From the NCBI GenBank assembly GCA_963829355.1, contig CAWHHZ010000014.1, positions 186,001-250,000 of the forward strand: 64,000 bases of DNA, read 5' to 3'. The notes under the pieces were generated by a model. That model ran no database searches. It worked only from the letters and a program-made list of their open reading frames with translations, and was not told the DNA's origin. Of the stretch, positions 18,232-25,870 are shown piece by piece (within the stretch, counting starts at the first letter, position 1; each line of letters opens with the position of its first letter). Source of the stretch: CAWHHZ01 sp963829355 (GTDB lineage: Bacteria; Acidobacteriota; Thermoanaerobaculia; Gp7-AA8; JAHWKK01). The translations under genes were made by a program, and so were the position numbers.

Positions 18232-18307
18232 AGGAGCCTGCGCCGTAGAAATGCCCGGCCGCGAGAACGTGGAGCGGCAGGGCACTTTTTCTGCGGCGCA
18301 GGCTCCT
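18232..18307. repeat. Long imperfect hairpin overlapping a stop codon
   Basis: Perfect 14-bp arms (AGGAGCCTGCGCCG at 18232-18245 and its complement at 18294-18307), continuing inward with mismatches (TAGAAATGCC against GGCACTTTTTCTG). The right arm includes part of the stop codon of the gene at 18306-19121. Without a following U-tract it is not a standard terminator; it may stop or stabilise that transcript or be a REP-type palindrome. Confidence 0.6.
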
Positions 18308-19121
18308 AGTCGGGAATCAGACCGAGCCGTTCGATGCACGCCAGCAGGTACCGTGACGTTCTCTGGTTGCCCCAGAGCGCATTCAGATCCTCTTTCCTCA
18401 GGCGCGTGAGCAGCGAGGCGGCAACGGCGCGCGGTGTGTCTGGATTCTTCACGAGCGCCCGCACCAGAGGGTAGCGCAGGGACCATTTCGGATGATCCGC
18501 CACCATGCGCAGATGTTCCGCGGGTGCGCTCTCCGAGCTCACATGCTGGAGGAGCAGTTCCTCGGTCAGCCTGCTGTTCAATAGCAGCGAAGCGAAGATC
18601 TTCGGGTCCTTCTCGGCCATCAGAATCTTCATGATCGCACCGCTGCAGAACTTCCCCGCCGTAATTTTCTCACCGAGTGTGAGCTTGACCAGCCTCGTCT
18701 TCATGCTCTCCTCGATCGATCGTCGGATCGGAGGAGGAACGCGCACGTCGGTCGAGAGCCGCAAAAGGTCCCGCCACTGAAGATGATGAACGAACTTCAT
18801 CGCGTGACCCTGCGGCGTCAGACGGTGGGCAACGAGAGCGCGCTTGACCGAATAGCGCCCCGTCAGACGCGGTGACTGAGCGAGCCGGGCGATGATGGTG
18901 TTGGTGCAGAAATGGTTGTCGAGGACGGCGAGAGCCTCCTCCTCGATCATCGAGTCGGCTGAAGAGCTCACGAACTCCTCGAGCTCCTCCCGGTTCATCT
19001 GGCGAATCCGGTCGAAGGACCGCATCCGCGACTTCGGCTTCATCTGCTCGACCATAGCGGCGGGACTCCCCGCTTCCTCGAGATCGTGAAAAAACGCGCG
19101 CGCACGGACATTCCCCCGCAT
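18306..19121 (-). CDS. Conserved hypothetical helical-repeat protein B
   Basis: 271 residues, function unknown. Helical throughout, with several segments of the type D-N-H-F-C-T-N-T-I-I-A-R-L-A-Q-S and TPQGHAMKFVHHLQWRDLLRL. The end (YPLVRALVKNPDTPRAVAAS, LLTRLRKEDLNALWGNQ) matches the C-terminus of the 360-residue protein at 16242-17324. An earlier GTG or TTG start is possible, because the first 20 residues do not look conserved. Probably the first gene of the run leading to rodZ, separated from it by 126 bp containing a strong hairpin. Confidence 0.7.
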   Translation of the reverse strand: MRGNVRARAFFHDLEEAGSPAAMVEQMKPKSRMRSFDRIRQMNREELEEFVSSSADSMIEEEALAVLDNHFCTNTIIARLAQSPRLTGRYSVKRALVAHRLTPQGHAMKFVHHLQWRDLLRLSTDVRVPPPIRRSIEESMKTRLVKLTLGEKITAGKFCSGAIMKILMAEKDPKIFASLLLNSRLTEELLLQHVSSESAPAEHLRMVADHPKWSLRYPLVRALVKNPDTPRAVAASLLTRLRKEDLNALWGNQRTSRYLLACIERLGLIPD

Positions 19122-19216
19122 CGTCCGCCGCCTTCGCGCGGCTGCCGGGGACCGTGCGCCCGCACGAGCCCCCGGGCCCTTCAGCTCATATGAAAAAAAT
19201 GGTTCGACGCGACTCC

Positions 19217-20158
19217 TTAAAAAGGCGCGTCTTCGCGTTGGGGGGTGGCAATCGCAACCCAGCCATCACCCGTGATGTTGTCATTCGAGGTCGCGTACGC
19301 CAGCCACTCGAGATCCGTCGCGTCTCCCTGGACCTGGAACTGGATGATCACGCTGCCGAGCTCGGCAGCGGGCACCGAGACATGAGACATCGATACGGCC
19401 GGAACCGTAACCATCATCGTCGTTCCTCCCGCGCCCGACTCGGAAGCAACAATGACCTCCCATGTTCTCGCCTCGCTGTCGAGGTTCATGATCCCCACAT
19501 TCGCCCGAAACGCGCTGTCGTGCCGGATGCCGATCGCCAGGGCAGTATCCCAATCGGAGAGCAGTCCCATGACCACCGCCGGGAACTGCTGCGAAACGGT
19601 TCCTTGCGGATTGCCTGGCTGAGGGGTCCAGATGCGCGAGTACCCGTCGATGCTGGCCAGCTCGTCCGCGTCCAGGTTCTCATCGACCGCGACAAAAATG
19701 ACTGAACCGAGCCCAGTGGTCTCCAGAAGTTCACCGACGAAATCACGGACCGTCACGATGATTCCCGGATCGAGCTCTACGACAAACACAGGGGGGTCTT
19801 CGCTGTTATCAACGCCTCTTTCCAGCCAGACGATCGCAACGAGTTGTGAGTCGGCGTAATCCTGGTTCGAGAGCGTGATGTCGGAGCGGAAGTACGTGCC
19901 CTGGCCACCTTGAAGGCTGCCGGCCGACGGAATGGCAAAGCTGTGGTGCCATCGATCGCTGGCAATGACCTGCGGTGTCATCGGCGACTCTTCCGCGCCA
20001 CGAGGGAATCGCAGTTGGTCGAGCACGTGTGCGGCCTCCGAGGGAGCGAGTTTACGGACGACCAGGTCTTTCGCTGTGTCATCAGTAGAACGGAGCGGTG
20101 ATGCGAAGGAACCGAAGGTGACGGACAGCAGCAGCAGAAAAATGGCGAATTTCTTCAT
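19217..20158 (-). CDS. Secreted protein of a beta-rich family, paralog 1
   Basis: About 313 residues. ATG 20158 opens a clean signal peptide (MKKFAIFLLLLSVTFGSFAS), with GGGAG just upstream; longer in-frame extensions lack such support. The mature part begins with a segment containing IPSAGSLQGGQGTYFRSDIT-L-x-N, closely matching the start of the protein at 23355-24422. The rest is beta-rich with no catalytic motif I recognise. Proteins of this type look like extracellular adhesins or structural proteins; function unknown. Transcribed divergently from the VKOR-like gene. Confidence 0.75.
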   Translation of the reverse strand: MKKFAIFLLLLSVTFGSFASPLRSTDDTAKDLVVRKLAPSEAAHVLDQLRFPRGAEESPMTPQVIASDRWHHSFAIPSAGSLQGGQGTYFRSDITLSNQDYADSQLVAIVWLERGVDNSEDPPVFVVELDPGIIVTVRDFVGELLETTGLGSVIFVAVDENLDADELASIDGYSRIWTPQPGNPQGTVSQQFPAVVMGLLSDWDTALAIGIRHDSAFRANVGIMNLDSEARTWEVIVASESGAGGTTMMVTVPAVSMSHVSVPAAELGSVIIQFQVQGDATDLEWLAYATSNDNITGDGWVAIATPQREDAPF

Positions 20159-20300
20159 GCCTGACTCCCGACGCGTATGCGTCTTTTGAAAAGTTGAACT
20201 GCTCTGAAACGGAAGTCGGGATTGTAGATTCTTCCCAAAACTGCCGCCACACGTTTTCACTTCCTGACTGGTTTCGGGATTGCACGCCTCGGGAGTCCTG

Positions 20301-21806
20301 ATGAACCAGCACGACGGAGGAATGGGAACGCGAGGAGTCACGCGCCCAATGGCCGAGATGTCCAGCGGCGGTATGGAGCACGGGGAGCCCTATTCTGAAG
20401 CGCGGCATGAGATGCTGCGCAAGCACCAAAAGCAGACGCTGTGGATCTGGTGGACAATCATCATGCTCGGCGTATGGACAATGATTGCCCCATTTCAGTT
20501 CGGCTATCTGAATGAGAGTCTGTGGGTGGTCCCGAGCGGCGGGCGCGGCGTCTGGTTCTCAGATGCCACCCATACTGCACTGAGGGCAATGCTGATGACC
20601 GGCAGCGACTTGATCTCCGGACTGCTGTTGATCGTCTTCGGCTGGCGTGCTCTGAGACCGAACCGCCCCATCAGCGCCTGGATCGCCTGCGGCGTCGGCG
20701 CCTGGATGAGCGCTGCTCCGGTCTTCTTCTGGGCCCCGACGGCTTCAGCGTATCTGAACGACACGCTGATCGGTATGCTCGTCATCGCTCTGACGATCCT
20801 GATCCCGGGTATGCCGAACATGATCCTTTACATGAAGATGGGTCCCGGTCAGCCCGCCGGATGGACCTACAACCCTTCTTCGTGGCCACAGCGATGGATC
20901 ATGATTCTTCTGGGGTTTCTCGGTCTTTTGGCATCGCGCTACCTCTCGATGTTCCAGCTCGGCTACATCGAAAGCATCTGGGAACCGTTCTTCGGCAGTG
21001 GCACGGTCAGCGTCCTCAACTCGAGCATGTCCCACAGTCTGCCCGTCTCCGATGCCGCGCTCGGTGCGCTCGCCTATACATTCGAGTTCCTGATGGGATT
21101 CATGGGTGCGCCCACCCGCTGGCGAACCATGCCGTGGATGGTCACGTTCTTCGGAATCCTCGTCATCCCGCTCGGACTCGTGCACATCATCCTCGTCATT
21201 TCGCAGCCGGTGGTCGTGGGGTCATGGTGCACGTTCTGCCTGCTTGCCGCTGCGATCATGCTGCCGATGATTCCGCTCGAGACTGACGAAGTAATCGCGA
21301 TGATCCAGCACGTGAGACAGGCACGCAGGCGGGGGGAACCGTTCTGGCGAGTCTTCTGGAAGGGCGGAGATCCCGGAGAGAGTGACCAGGATGAGCGCTC
21401 ACCTGAAATCATGTCGCTCTCCCAGCAACCATTGCGAGTTTTCATAGCGTCAGTCTGGGGGATGAGCGTTCCCTGGACACTCCTGGTTTCGGCCGCCCTG
21501 GGTGTATTCATGATGGGAATGCCGGCGCTGTTCGCAATTGAGAAGCCAGCCTCCACGGTGCTTCATCTGGGCGGTGCTCTGGTGGTCGTCGTCGCCGTCG
21601 TCTCGATGGGTGAAGTCGTACGCGCGGGCAGACTTGTGAATGCTGTGGCCGGTCTTCTCATCGCGATCCTTCCCTGGCTGCTCGAGGGCGCCACGGCAAC
21701 CGCTGCAGGTACAGCAACTGTACTGGGTCTGGCCGCAGCACTGCTCGCACTTCCACGCGGACCTGTTCTTGAGCGATACGGACAGTGGGACCGTTATATC
21801 GTCTGA
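20301..21806 (+). CDS. VKOR / SPW-repeat multi-pass membrane protein
   Basis: About 501 residues with roughly a dozen transmembrane segments. SPW-type pairs appear at LWIWWTIIMLGVWTMIAPFQF and again near 350-400 (VWGMSVPWTLLVSAALGVF). Between them lies a vitamin-K-epoxide-reductase-like segment with W-C-T-F-C-L-L-A-A, a C-x-x-C that in VKOR family enzymes reoxidises disulfide-forming partners with quinone. ATG 20301 is chosen over an upstream TTG because of a GGGAG at about 20290. The His/Met-rich N-terminus (MNQHDGGMGTRG, MSSGGMEHGEPY) could bind metal. Confidence 0.78.
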   Translation: MNQHDGGMGTRGVTRPMAEMSSGGMEHGEPYSEARHEMLRKHQKQTLWIWWTIIMLGVWTMIAPFQFGYLNESLWVVPSGGRGVWFSDATHTALRAMLMTGSDLISGLLLIVFGWRALRPNRPISAWIACGVGAWMSAAPVFFWAPTASAYLNDTLIGMLVIALTILIPGMPNMILYMKMGPGQPAGWTYNPSSWPQRWIMILLGFLGLLASRYLSMFQLGYIESIWEPFFGSGTVSVLNSSMSHSLPVSDAALGALAYTFEFLMGFMGAPTRWRTMPWMVTFFGILVIPLGLVHIILVISQPVVVGSWCTFCLLAAAIMLPMIPLETDEVIAMIQHVRQARRRGEPFWRVFWKGGDPGESDQDERSPEIMSLSQQPLRVFIASVWGMSVPWTLLVSAALGVFMMGMPALFAIEKPASTVLHLGGALVVVVAVVSMGEVVRAGRLVNAVAGLLIAILPWLLEGATATAAGTATVLGLAAALLALPRGPVLERYGQWDRYIV

Positions 21807-21945
21807 GCCGGCGATGCGGAAAGGGTCGGGGGTTGCAGCGGCGGTTTGCAACCGGCCGGGCCCCAGGTTGGAAACCTGCAGTCGGTTACCGTCGCTACGG
21901 CCGGGCCGGTTGACAACCGGCGGCCCGGCCGATTGGTAATCGGCG
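21807..21945. repeat. Palindromic CCGGCCGGGCC repeat cluster
   Basis: The gap between two convergent genes is a series of overlapping inverted repeats: CGGTTTGCAACCGG, GGTTGGAAACC, CCGGTTGACAACCGG and CGATTGGTAATCG, spaced by GGCCGGGCC blocks. It could act as a bidirectional transcription barrier; it looks like a degenerate palindromic extragenic array. Confidence 0.55.
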
Positions 21946-23062
21946 CTACGCTTCGCGAATGGCGGCGGCGACCCGGTGCAGCTCGTCATCCGTCAGCTCG
22001 GGGAAAATCGGGAGTGCGAGAGAAGTCGCTGCCGCGTTCTCCGAAACGGGGAATGAGGCCTTGTGGCAGTCGAGATCTTTGAAACAGGTCTGGGCCGGAA
22101 GGGTCAGCGGGTAGTAGATCTCGGTGCCGATCCCCTTCTCCTGCAAATGCTTCCGGACCCGCTCCCGGTCAGCTTCCGAGGGGAAGCGTACGATGTACTG
22201 GTTGTAGACGTGTCTGCGATTCTCGAGCGTCTCCGGAAGCGTGATGCGACCCTCTTTCTCGAGATCAGACAGTAACTGTCGATACGTCTCTGCATTTTTC
22301 TGACGCCCCTCGGTCCAGCGCGTCGAGGTGACGGAGCTTGACGTCGAGAACGGCTGCCTGGAGTGCATCGAGCCTGAAGTTGCCACCGACGGAGTGGTGG
22401 TAGTACTTCGGCTTCATCCCATGAATGCGGTAATCGACGAGTCGCTCCGCAAGCGCATCGTCCTGAGTACTGACCGCGCCTCCATCACCGAATCCTCCGA
22501 GATTCTTCGAGGGAAAGAACGAGAAACAACCGATGGCGCCGATCGAGCCCGCTCGCCGCCCATTGAGCTCGGCACCGATCGCTTGCGCGGCATCCTCGAT
22601 CACATGAAGATCGTGTCTGCCGGCGATCTCCATGATCGCATCCATGTCAGCCATCTGCCCGTACAGATGGACCGGAATGATGGCTTTGGTCTTCGCGGTG
22701 ATCTTCTCTTCAACCAGCGCAGGATCGATGTTGAGGCCGCGCGGTTCCACATCGACGAATACGGGTGTAGCGCCCGTGCGTGAAACGACCCCGGCCGTTG
22801 CGAAAAACGAATAGGCGGGTACGATCACCTCGTCTCCGTGCCCCACTCCGAGAACCATGAGCGCTTCGAGCAAAGCATCGGTCCCGGATGACACACCGAT
22901 CGCATGACGCGATCCGCAGTACTCGGCGAGATTCTTCTCGAACTCCGCGACCTTTGGTCCGAGAATGAAGTACTGCGACTCGTACACGTCCGTGGTCACT
23001 TCCATGATCTCGTCGCGGATCGTGTCGTACTGTCGCTTGAGGTCGAGCAGGGGGATGTTCAT
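21946..23062 (-). CDS. DegT/DnrJ/EryC1/StrS sugar aminotransferase (frameshifted)
   Basis: PLP-dependent aminotransferase of the kind that makes amino sugars for surface polysaccharides. From ATG 23062 it reads MNIPLLDLKRQYDTIRDEI, AIGVSSGTDALLEALMVLGV, the PLP-phosphate region and VIEDAAQAIGAELNG, then CFSFFPSKNLGGFGDGG, in which the lysine forms the internal aldimine. The frame changes at about 22310 and continues EGRQKNAETYRQLL to FPELTDDELHRVAAAI. Removing one base repairs it to about 371 residues, the family norm. No other polysaccharide genes adjoin it. Confidence 0.92.
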
Positions 23063-23354
23063 CGATTCTCCTTCGCGTGGTGCGGACTGGCGGGGATCGC
23101 AGCGGTTTGTACTAACCGATCAGGTGTCGAGCACCTTCCGGCCGCAATATCCTAAACGATTTCGAGTCGGCGTCCGTATAATTTGTGGACGACCTCCCTC
23201 CCGCAGCAGCCATTCTTAATTATATCAACCGAAATCACTTATCATTCATCTTATGCTATAGACGCATATCACTTCGGCTCCGTATCAGGTGTTTGAAGAG
23301 CAAATGATGGGTTGCCCATCAGGCCTCCCGCACGACACCGAAAGGAGCAACATC

Positions 23355-24422
23355 TTGAAGAAACTGCTACTCGTCCTCGCTATCACCCTTCTCACCGCCT
23401 CTCTCTCTGCATCACAACTCGTCGTTCCCGCCGTCGGATCCATACCCGGAGCACAGGGCAGCCAGTGGCAGAGCGACGTCACGATCCATAACGCCAGCAT
23501 CACCCCCACCACGATCACACTCGAGTTCCACGATGCGGACGGCCTCGTAACGACGGAGGAGCTCACCATCTTCTCGCGTCAGACGATCTCGATTGAGAAT
23601 GTCGTCGAGGAGGCCTTTGGACTCTCCGCAACCAGCGGAGCGCTGGTCATCACCGGCGACGAGTTTGCTCTCCGCAAGCTCTCCGTAACAAGCCGCACCT
23701 ACAACCTCTCAGACGAGGGCGAGTTCGGCCAGGACATTCCGGCCTGGACCTCCTCCTCTGCCGTGACCGTTGGGGATACTGCAGTGCTCAATGGTCCGGC
23801 CGATCCGGCAGCGACCCGATTCAACTTCGGCCTCTATGCCCCTGTCGACACCGAGATCGACTGGATTCTGGTCCGCGAGGACGGTTCCTCCGAGGTCACG
23901 ATCTCCGAGAGCTACGAAGCTGGCACCCACGAGCAGTATAGCCAGGGCATCTCTACATTCCTGGAGGCCGAGAATCTGGCGAACGACGTCGTCTACGCCC
24001 GCGTTCGTGAAGGCCAGGCATTCGTCTACGGCAGCATCGTCGAGAACAGCACCGGCGACCCGAGCTTCGTACCGTCGATCGCGACGCGTGAAAATTTCGC
24101 TGCTCAGCTTCGCGGAGTCGATCTGAACGAGGACGGCATTCTCGACATCCTCGATGAGGACGGCGATGGCATTCTCGACGGCAACGTGAGCGTATCCACC
24201 ATCGGGTTCCCGAGCTTCTTCCGCATCGTGGCGGTCGATCCCGAGGGAGACGAAGTCCAGCTCCAGCTGGTCAACCCCGGCAACGACATCCGTCTGTTCG
24301 ATGACGGAACCGTGCAGTGGAACCCGAGCAGCGCACTCCGCGGTTCGGCGGGCGTGCTGAAGGTCATCGCGTCCGACGGCTTCGCCGAGACGGAGTTCAT
24401 GATTCCTGTTCTCTTCCGCTGA
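23355..24422 (+). CDS. Secreted protein of a beta-rich family, paralog 2, with Ca-binding-like repeat
   Basis: About 355 residues. TTG 23355 is chosen because AAAGGAG lies seven bases before it and a signal peptide starts exactly there (MKKLLLVLAITLLTASLSA). The mature N-terminus VVPAVGSIPGAQGSQWQSDV-T-I-x-N matches the paralog at 19217-20158. At about 255-275 lies D-L-N-E-D-G-I-L-D and D-E-D-G-D-G-I-L-D, a calcium-binding DxDxDG type repeat, followed by a cadherin/Ig-like strand pattern. Likely extracellular; function unknown. A strong terminator follows the stop. Confidence 0.78.
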   Translation: MKKLLLVLAITLLTASLSASQLVVPAVGSIPGAQGSQWQSDVTIHNASITPTTITLEFHDADGLVTTEELTIFSRQTISIENVVEEAFGLSATSGALVITGDEFALRKLSVTSRTYNLSDEGEFGQDIPAWTSSSAVTVGDTAVLNGPADPAATRFNFGLYAPVDTEIDWILVREDGSSEVTISESYEAGTHEQYSQGISTFLEAENLANDVVYARVREGQAFVYGSIVENSTGDPSFVPSIATRENFAAQLRGVDLNEDGILDILDEDGDGILDGNVSVSTIGFPSFFRIVAVDPEGDEVQLQLVNPGNDIRLFDDGTVQWNPSSALRGSAGVLKVIASDGFAETEFMIPVLFR

Positions 24423-24454
24423 GCCTCATCAACTCGAGCGGCAACGGAGAACAC

Positions 24455-24485
24455 GGGGGCGACCTTCACGGGTCGCCCCCTTTTT
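24455..24485 (+). terminator. Rho-independent terminator
   Basis: GGGGGCGACC, the loop TTCACG, then GGTCGCCCCC and five T: a perfect 10-bp GC stem with a T-tract, 33 bp after the stop of the secreted protein gene. It is the clearest intrinsic terminator in the window. Confidence 0.93.
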
Positions 24486-24605
24486 GTCTGTTGAGTTCGT
24501 CGATGTGCTGGCGAGTGCGGCATGAGCTTGTCATCCTGACAGCTCGGATCGTGCGGTGGCCGGAGTGGCGAGCCCGTGAGAGATCCGGGTTAAGATGCCG
24601 GGCGA

Positions 24606-25432
24606 ATGACGCCTGCACGCGCCCGAAGCCTCAAGTCCACGATCATCGATCATCTTCCGTTGCGTGGGTCGCTCCACCGCATCGCTCGCTTCCGTTCGCG
24701 CTATCTGGGAACAGCGCGGGATATCCTCGTCTATCTCCCGCCGGGGTACGACGAATCGGTCGCGTATCCGACGCTGTACATGCAGGACGGGCAGAACCTG
24801 TTCGACCCTCCACCGCATTCGCCGGCAACCACTGGCGGGTGGGCGAGACGGTCGACACGCTGGGGGACGCTGGAATCATCACACCGCCCATCGTGATAGG
24901 AATCAACAATACCGGTCCGCTTCGCATGGACGAGTACACGCCGACAATGGATCGGAAGCATCACTCCGGCGGAGGCGCATCAATGGTTGGACAGATGATC
25001 ACGCGGGAGCTCAAACCGCGGATCGACGAAACCTTCAGCACCGACGCTCGACGCGAGTCGACCGGCATCGGCGGCTCATCCCTCGGCGCCTTGCTCTCTC
25101 TCTACGTCGGACTCGAATGGGGCGAGTCGTTCGGCAGGATCCTGGCGATGTCTCCCTCGGTCTGGTGGGATCGTCGCTCCATCCTGCGCAGGATTCGTTC
25201 ACTCCCCGCACGGCCTTCAACGAAGATCTGGATCGACACGGGCACTAATGAGGCGACGGGACAACTCCCCGACGTCCGACGACTCGATCGGGTCCTCAGA
25301 GCGAAGGGATGGTCCGACGAGGACCTCCGGCTGGAAGTCGATGAGGGCGCAGGACACGACGAAGGCGCCTGGGCCGCACGGCTGCCCGCGGCGCTCGAGT
25401 TTCTCTACGGCCGCGCGGCAACGTCATCCTGA
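24606..25432 (+). CDS. Esterase-like alpha/beta hydrolase, Fes/IroE type (frameshifted)
   Basis: Putative esterase of the D-type (COG2819/COG2382-like) family. ATG 24606 leads into ARDILVYLPPGYDESVAYPT and LYMQDGQNLFDP; the frame then fails. The following frame carries AFAGNHWRVGETVDTL, PPIVIGINN, MDEYTPT, the nucleophile elbow G-G-S-S-L-G-A-L and the probable catalytic His in GAGHDEGAW. One base appears missing from the C-run at about 24804-24808 (GACCCTCC); restoring it gives about 275 residues. The stop codon TGA is provided by the start of the downstream GTCATCCTGAG palindrome. No signal peptide. Confidence 0.85.
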
Positions 25433-25818
25433 GAGGCTGTGAAAAAATCCAGCGTGCCCTGCGCTGGTGGTGCTTACGGTTCGAGCTCAAGGAACGAGGA
25501 GGAGTCGCGGTGGTTCCTCGGTGACGACGAGTGACGCGGAGATCGGCCGTAACCACCACCAGCCCAAAGGGTTACGGGCGGGGCGTCGCCGATCGCGTTG
25601 TCGCAGCTCCTTTCCGATGAACCACATCGCTGCGTCGCTGCTCCGCGCGCTCGACGTCGCCGCGCCCGTAACGCAGGGTACGCTGGATTCTTTCACAGCC
25701 TCTGAGCGCAGCGAAGGATCGCGTACGTCCTGACTGTCGCGTTCTTCCCCTCCCAGACAGTCGGACCGTACCAGATCCTTCGACCGTCCTGCGCTGCGCT
25801 CCGGCGGCTCAGGATGAC
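25424..25818. repeat. GTCATCCTGAG palindrome split by a type A element
   Basis: The left arm (about 25423-25433) and right part (25702-25818, ending GGCTCAGGATGAC) form one of the window's recurrent palindromes, with the inner segments AGCGAAGGATCGCGTACG and CCAGATCCTTCGACCG. The 268-bp type A element sits between CTGAG copies. No gene is seen in this 438-bp gap between the esterase and the ASPIC/UnbV gene. Confidence 0.8.
25434..25701. mobile_element. Type A 268-bp terminal-inverted-repeat element, copy 1
   Basis: Ends are AGGCTGTGAAAAAATCCAGC and, inverted, GCTGGATTCTTTCACAGCCT, with further complementarity inward (GTGCCCTGCG against CGCAGGGTAC). It is flanked by direct repeats CTGAG (25429-25433 and 25702-25706), as expected for a 5-bp target duplication inside a CATCCTGAGCGCAGCG palindrome. 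An internal inverted pair (GCTGGTGGTGCTTACGG against CCGTAACCACCACCAGC) adds structure. No transposase frame; a MITE-like, non-autonomous element. Confidence 0.82.
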
Positions 25819-25870
25819 AGCCGGGGGGGTATTTTCAGAGTGGACATGGGACTACTCGGCGGTCCCTCGC

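Noticed and set aside
18232..18307. Long hairpin as an intrinsic terminator
   Set aside because: No U-tract follows on either strand, so it is listed as a repeat only.
25487..25696. Short open frames inside the 268-bp elements as a tiny transposase
   Set aside because: Too short, low complexity, no catalytic motif, and the frames differ between the two copies.
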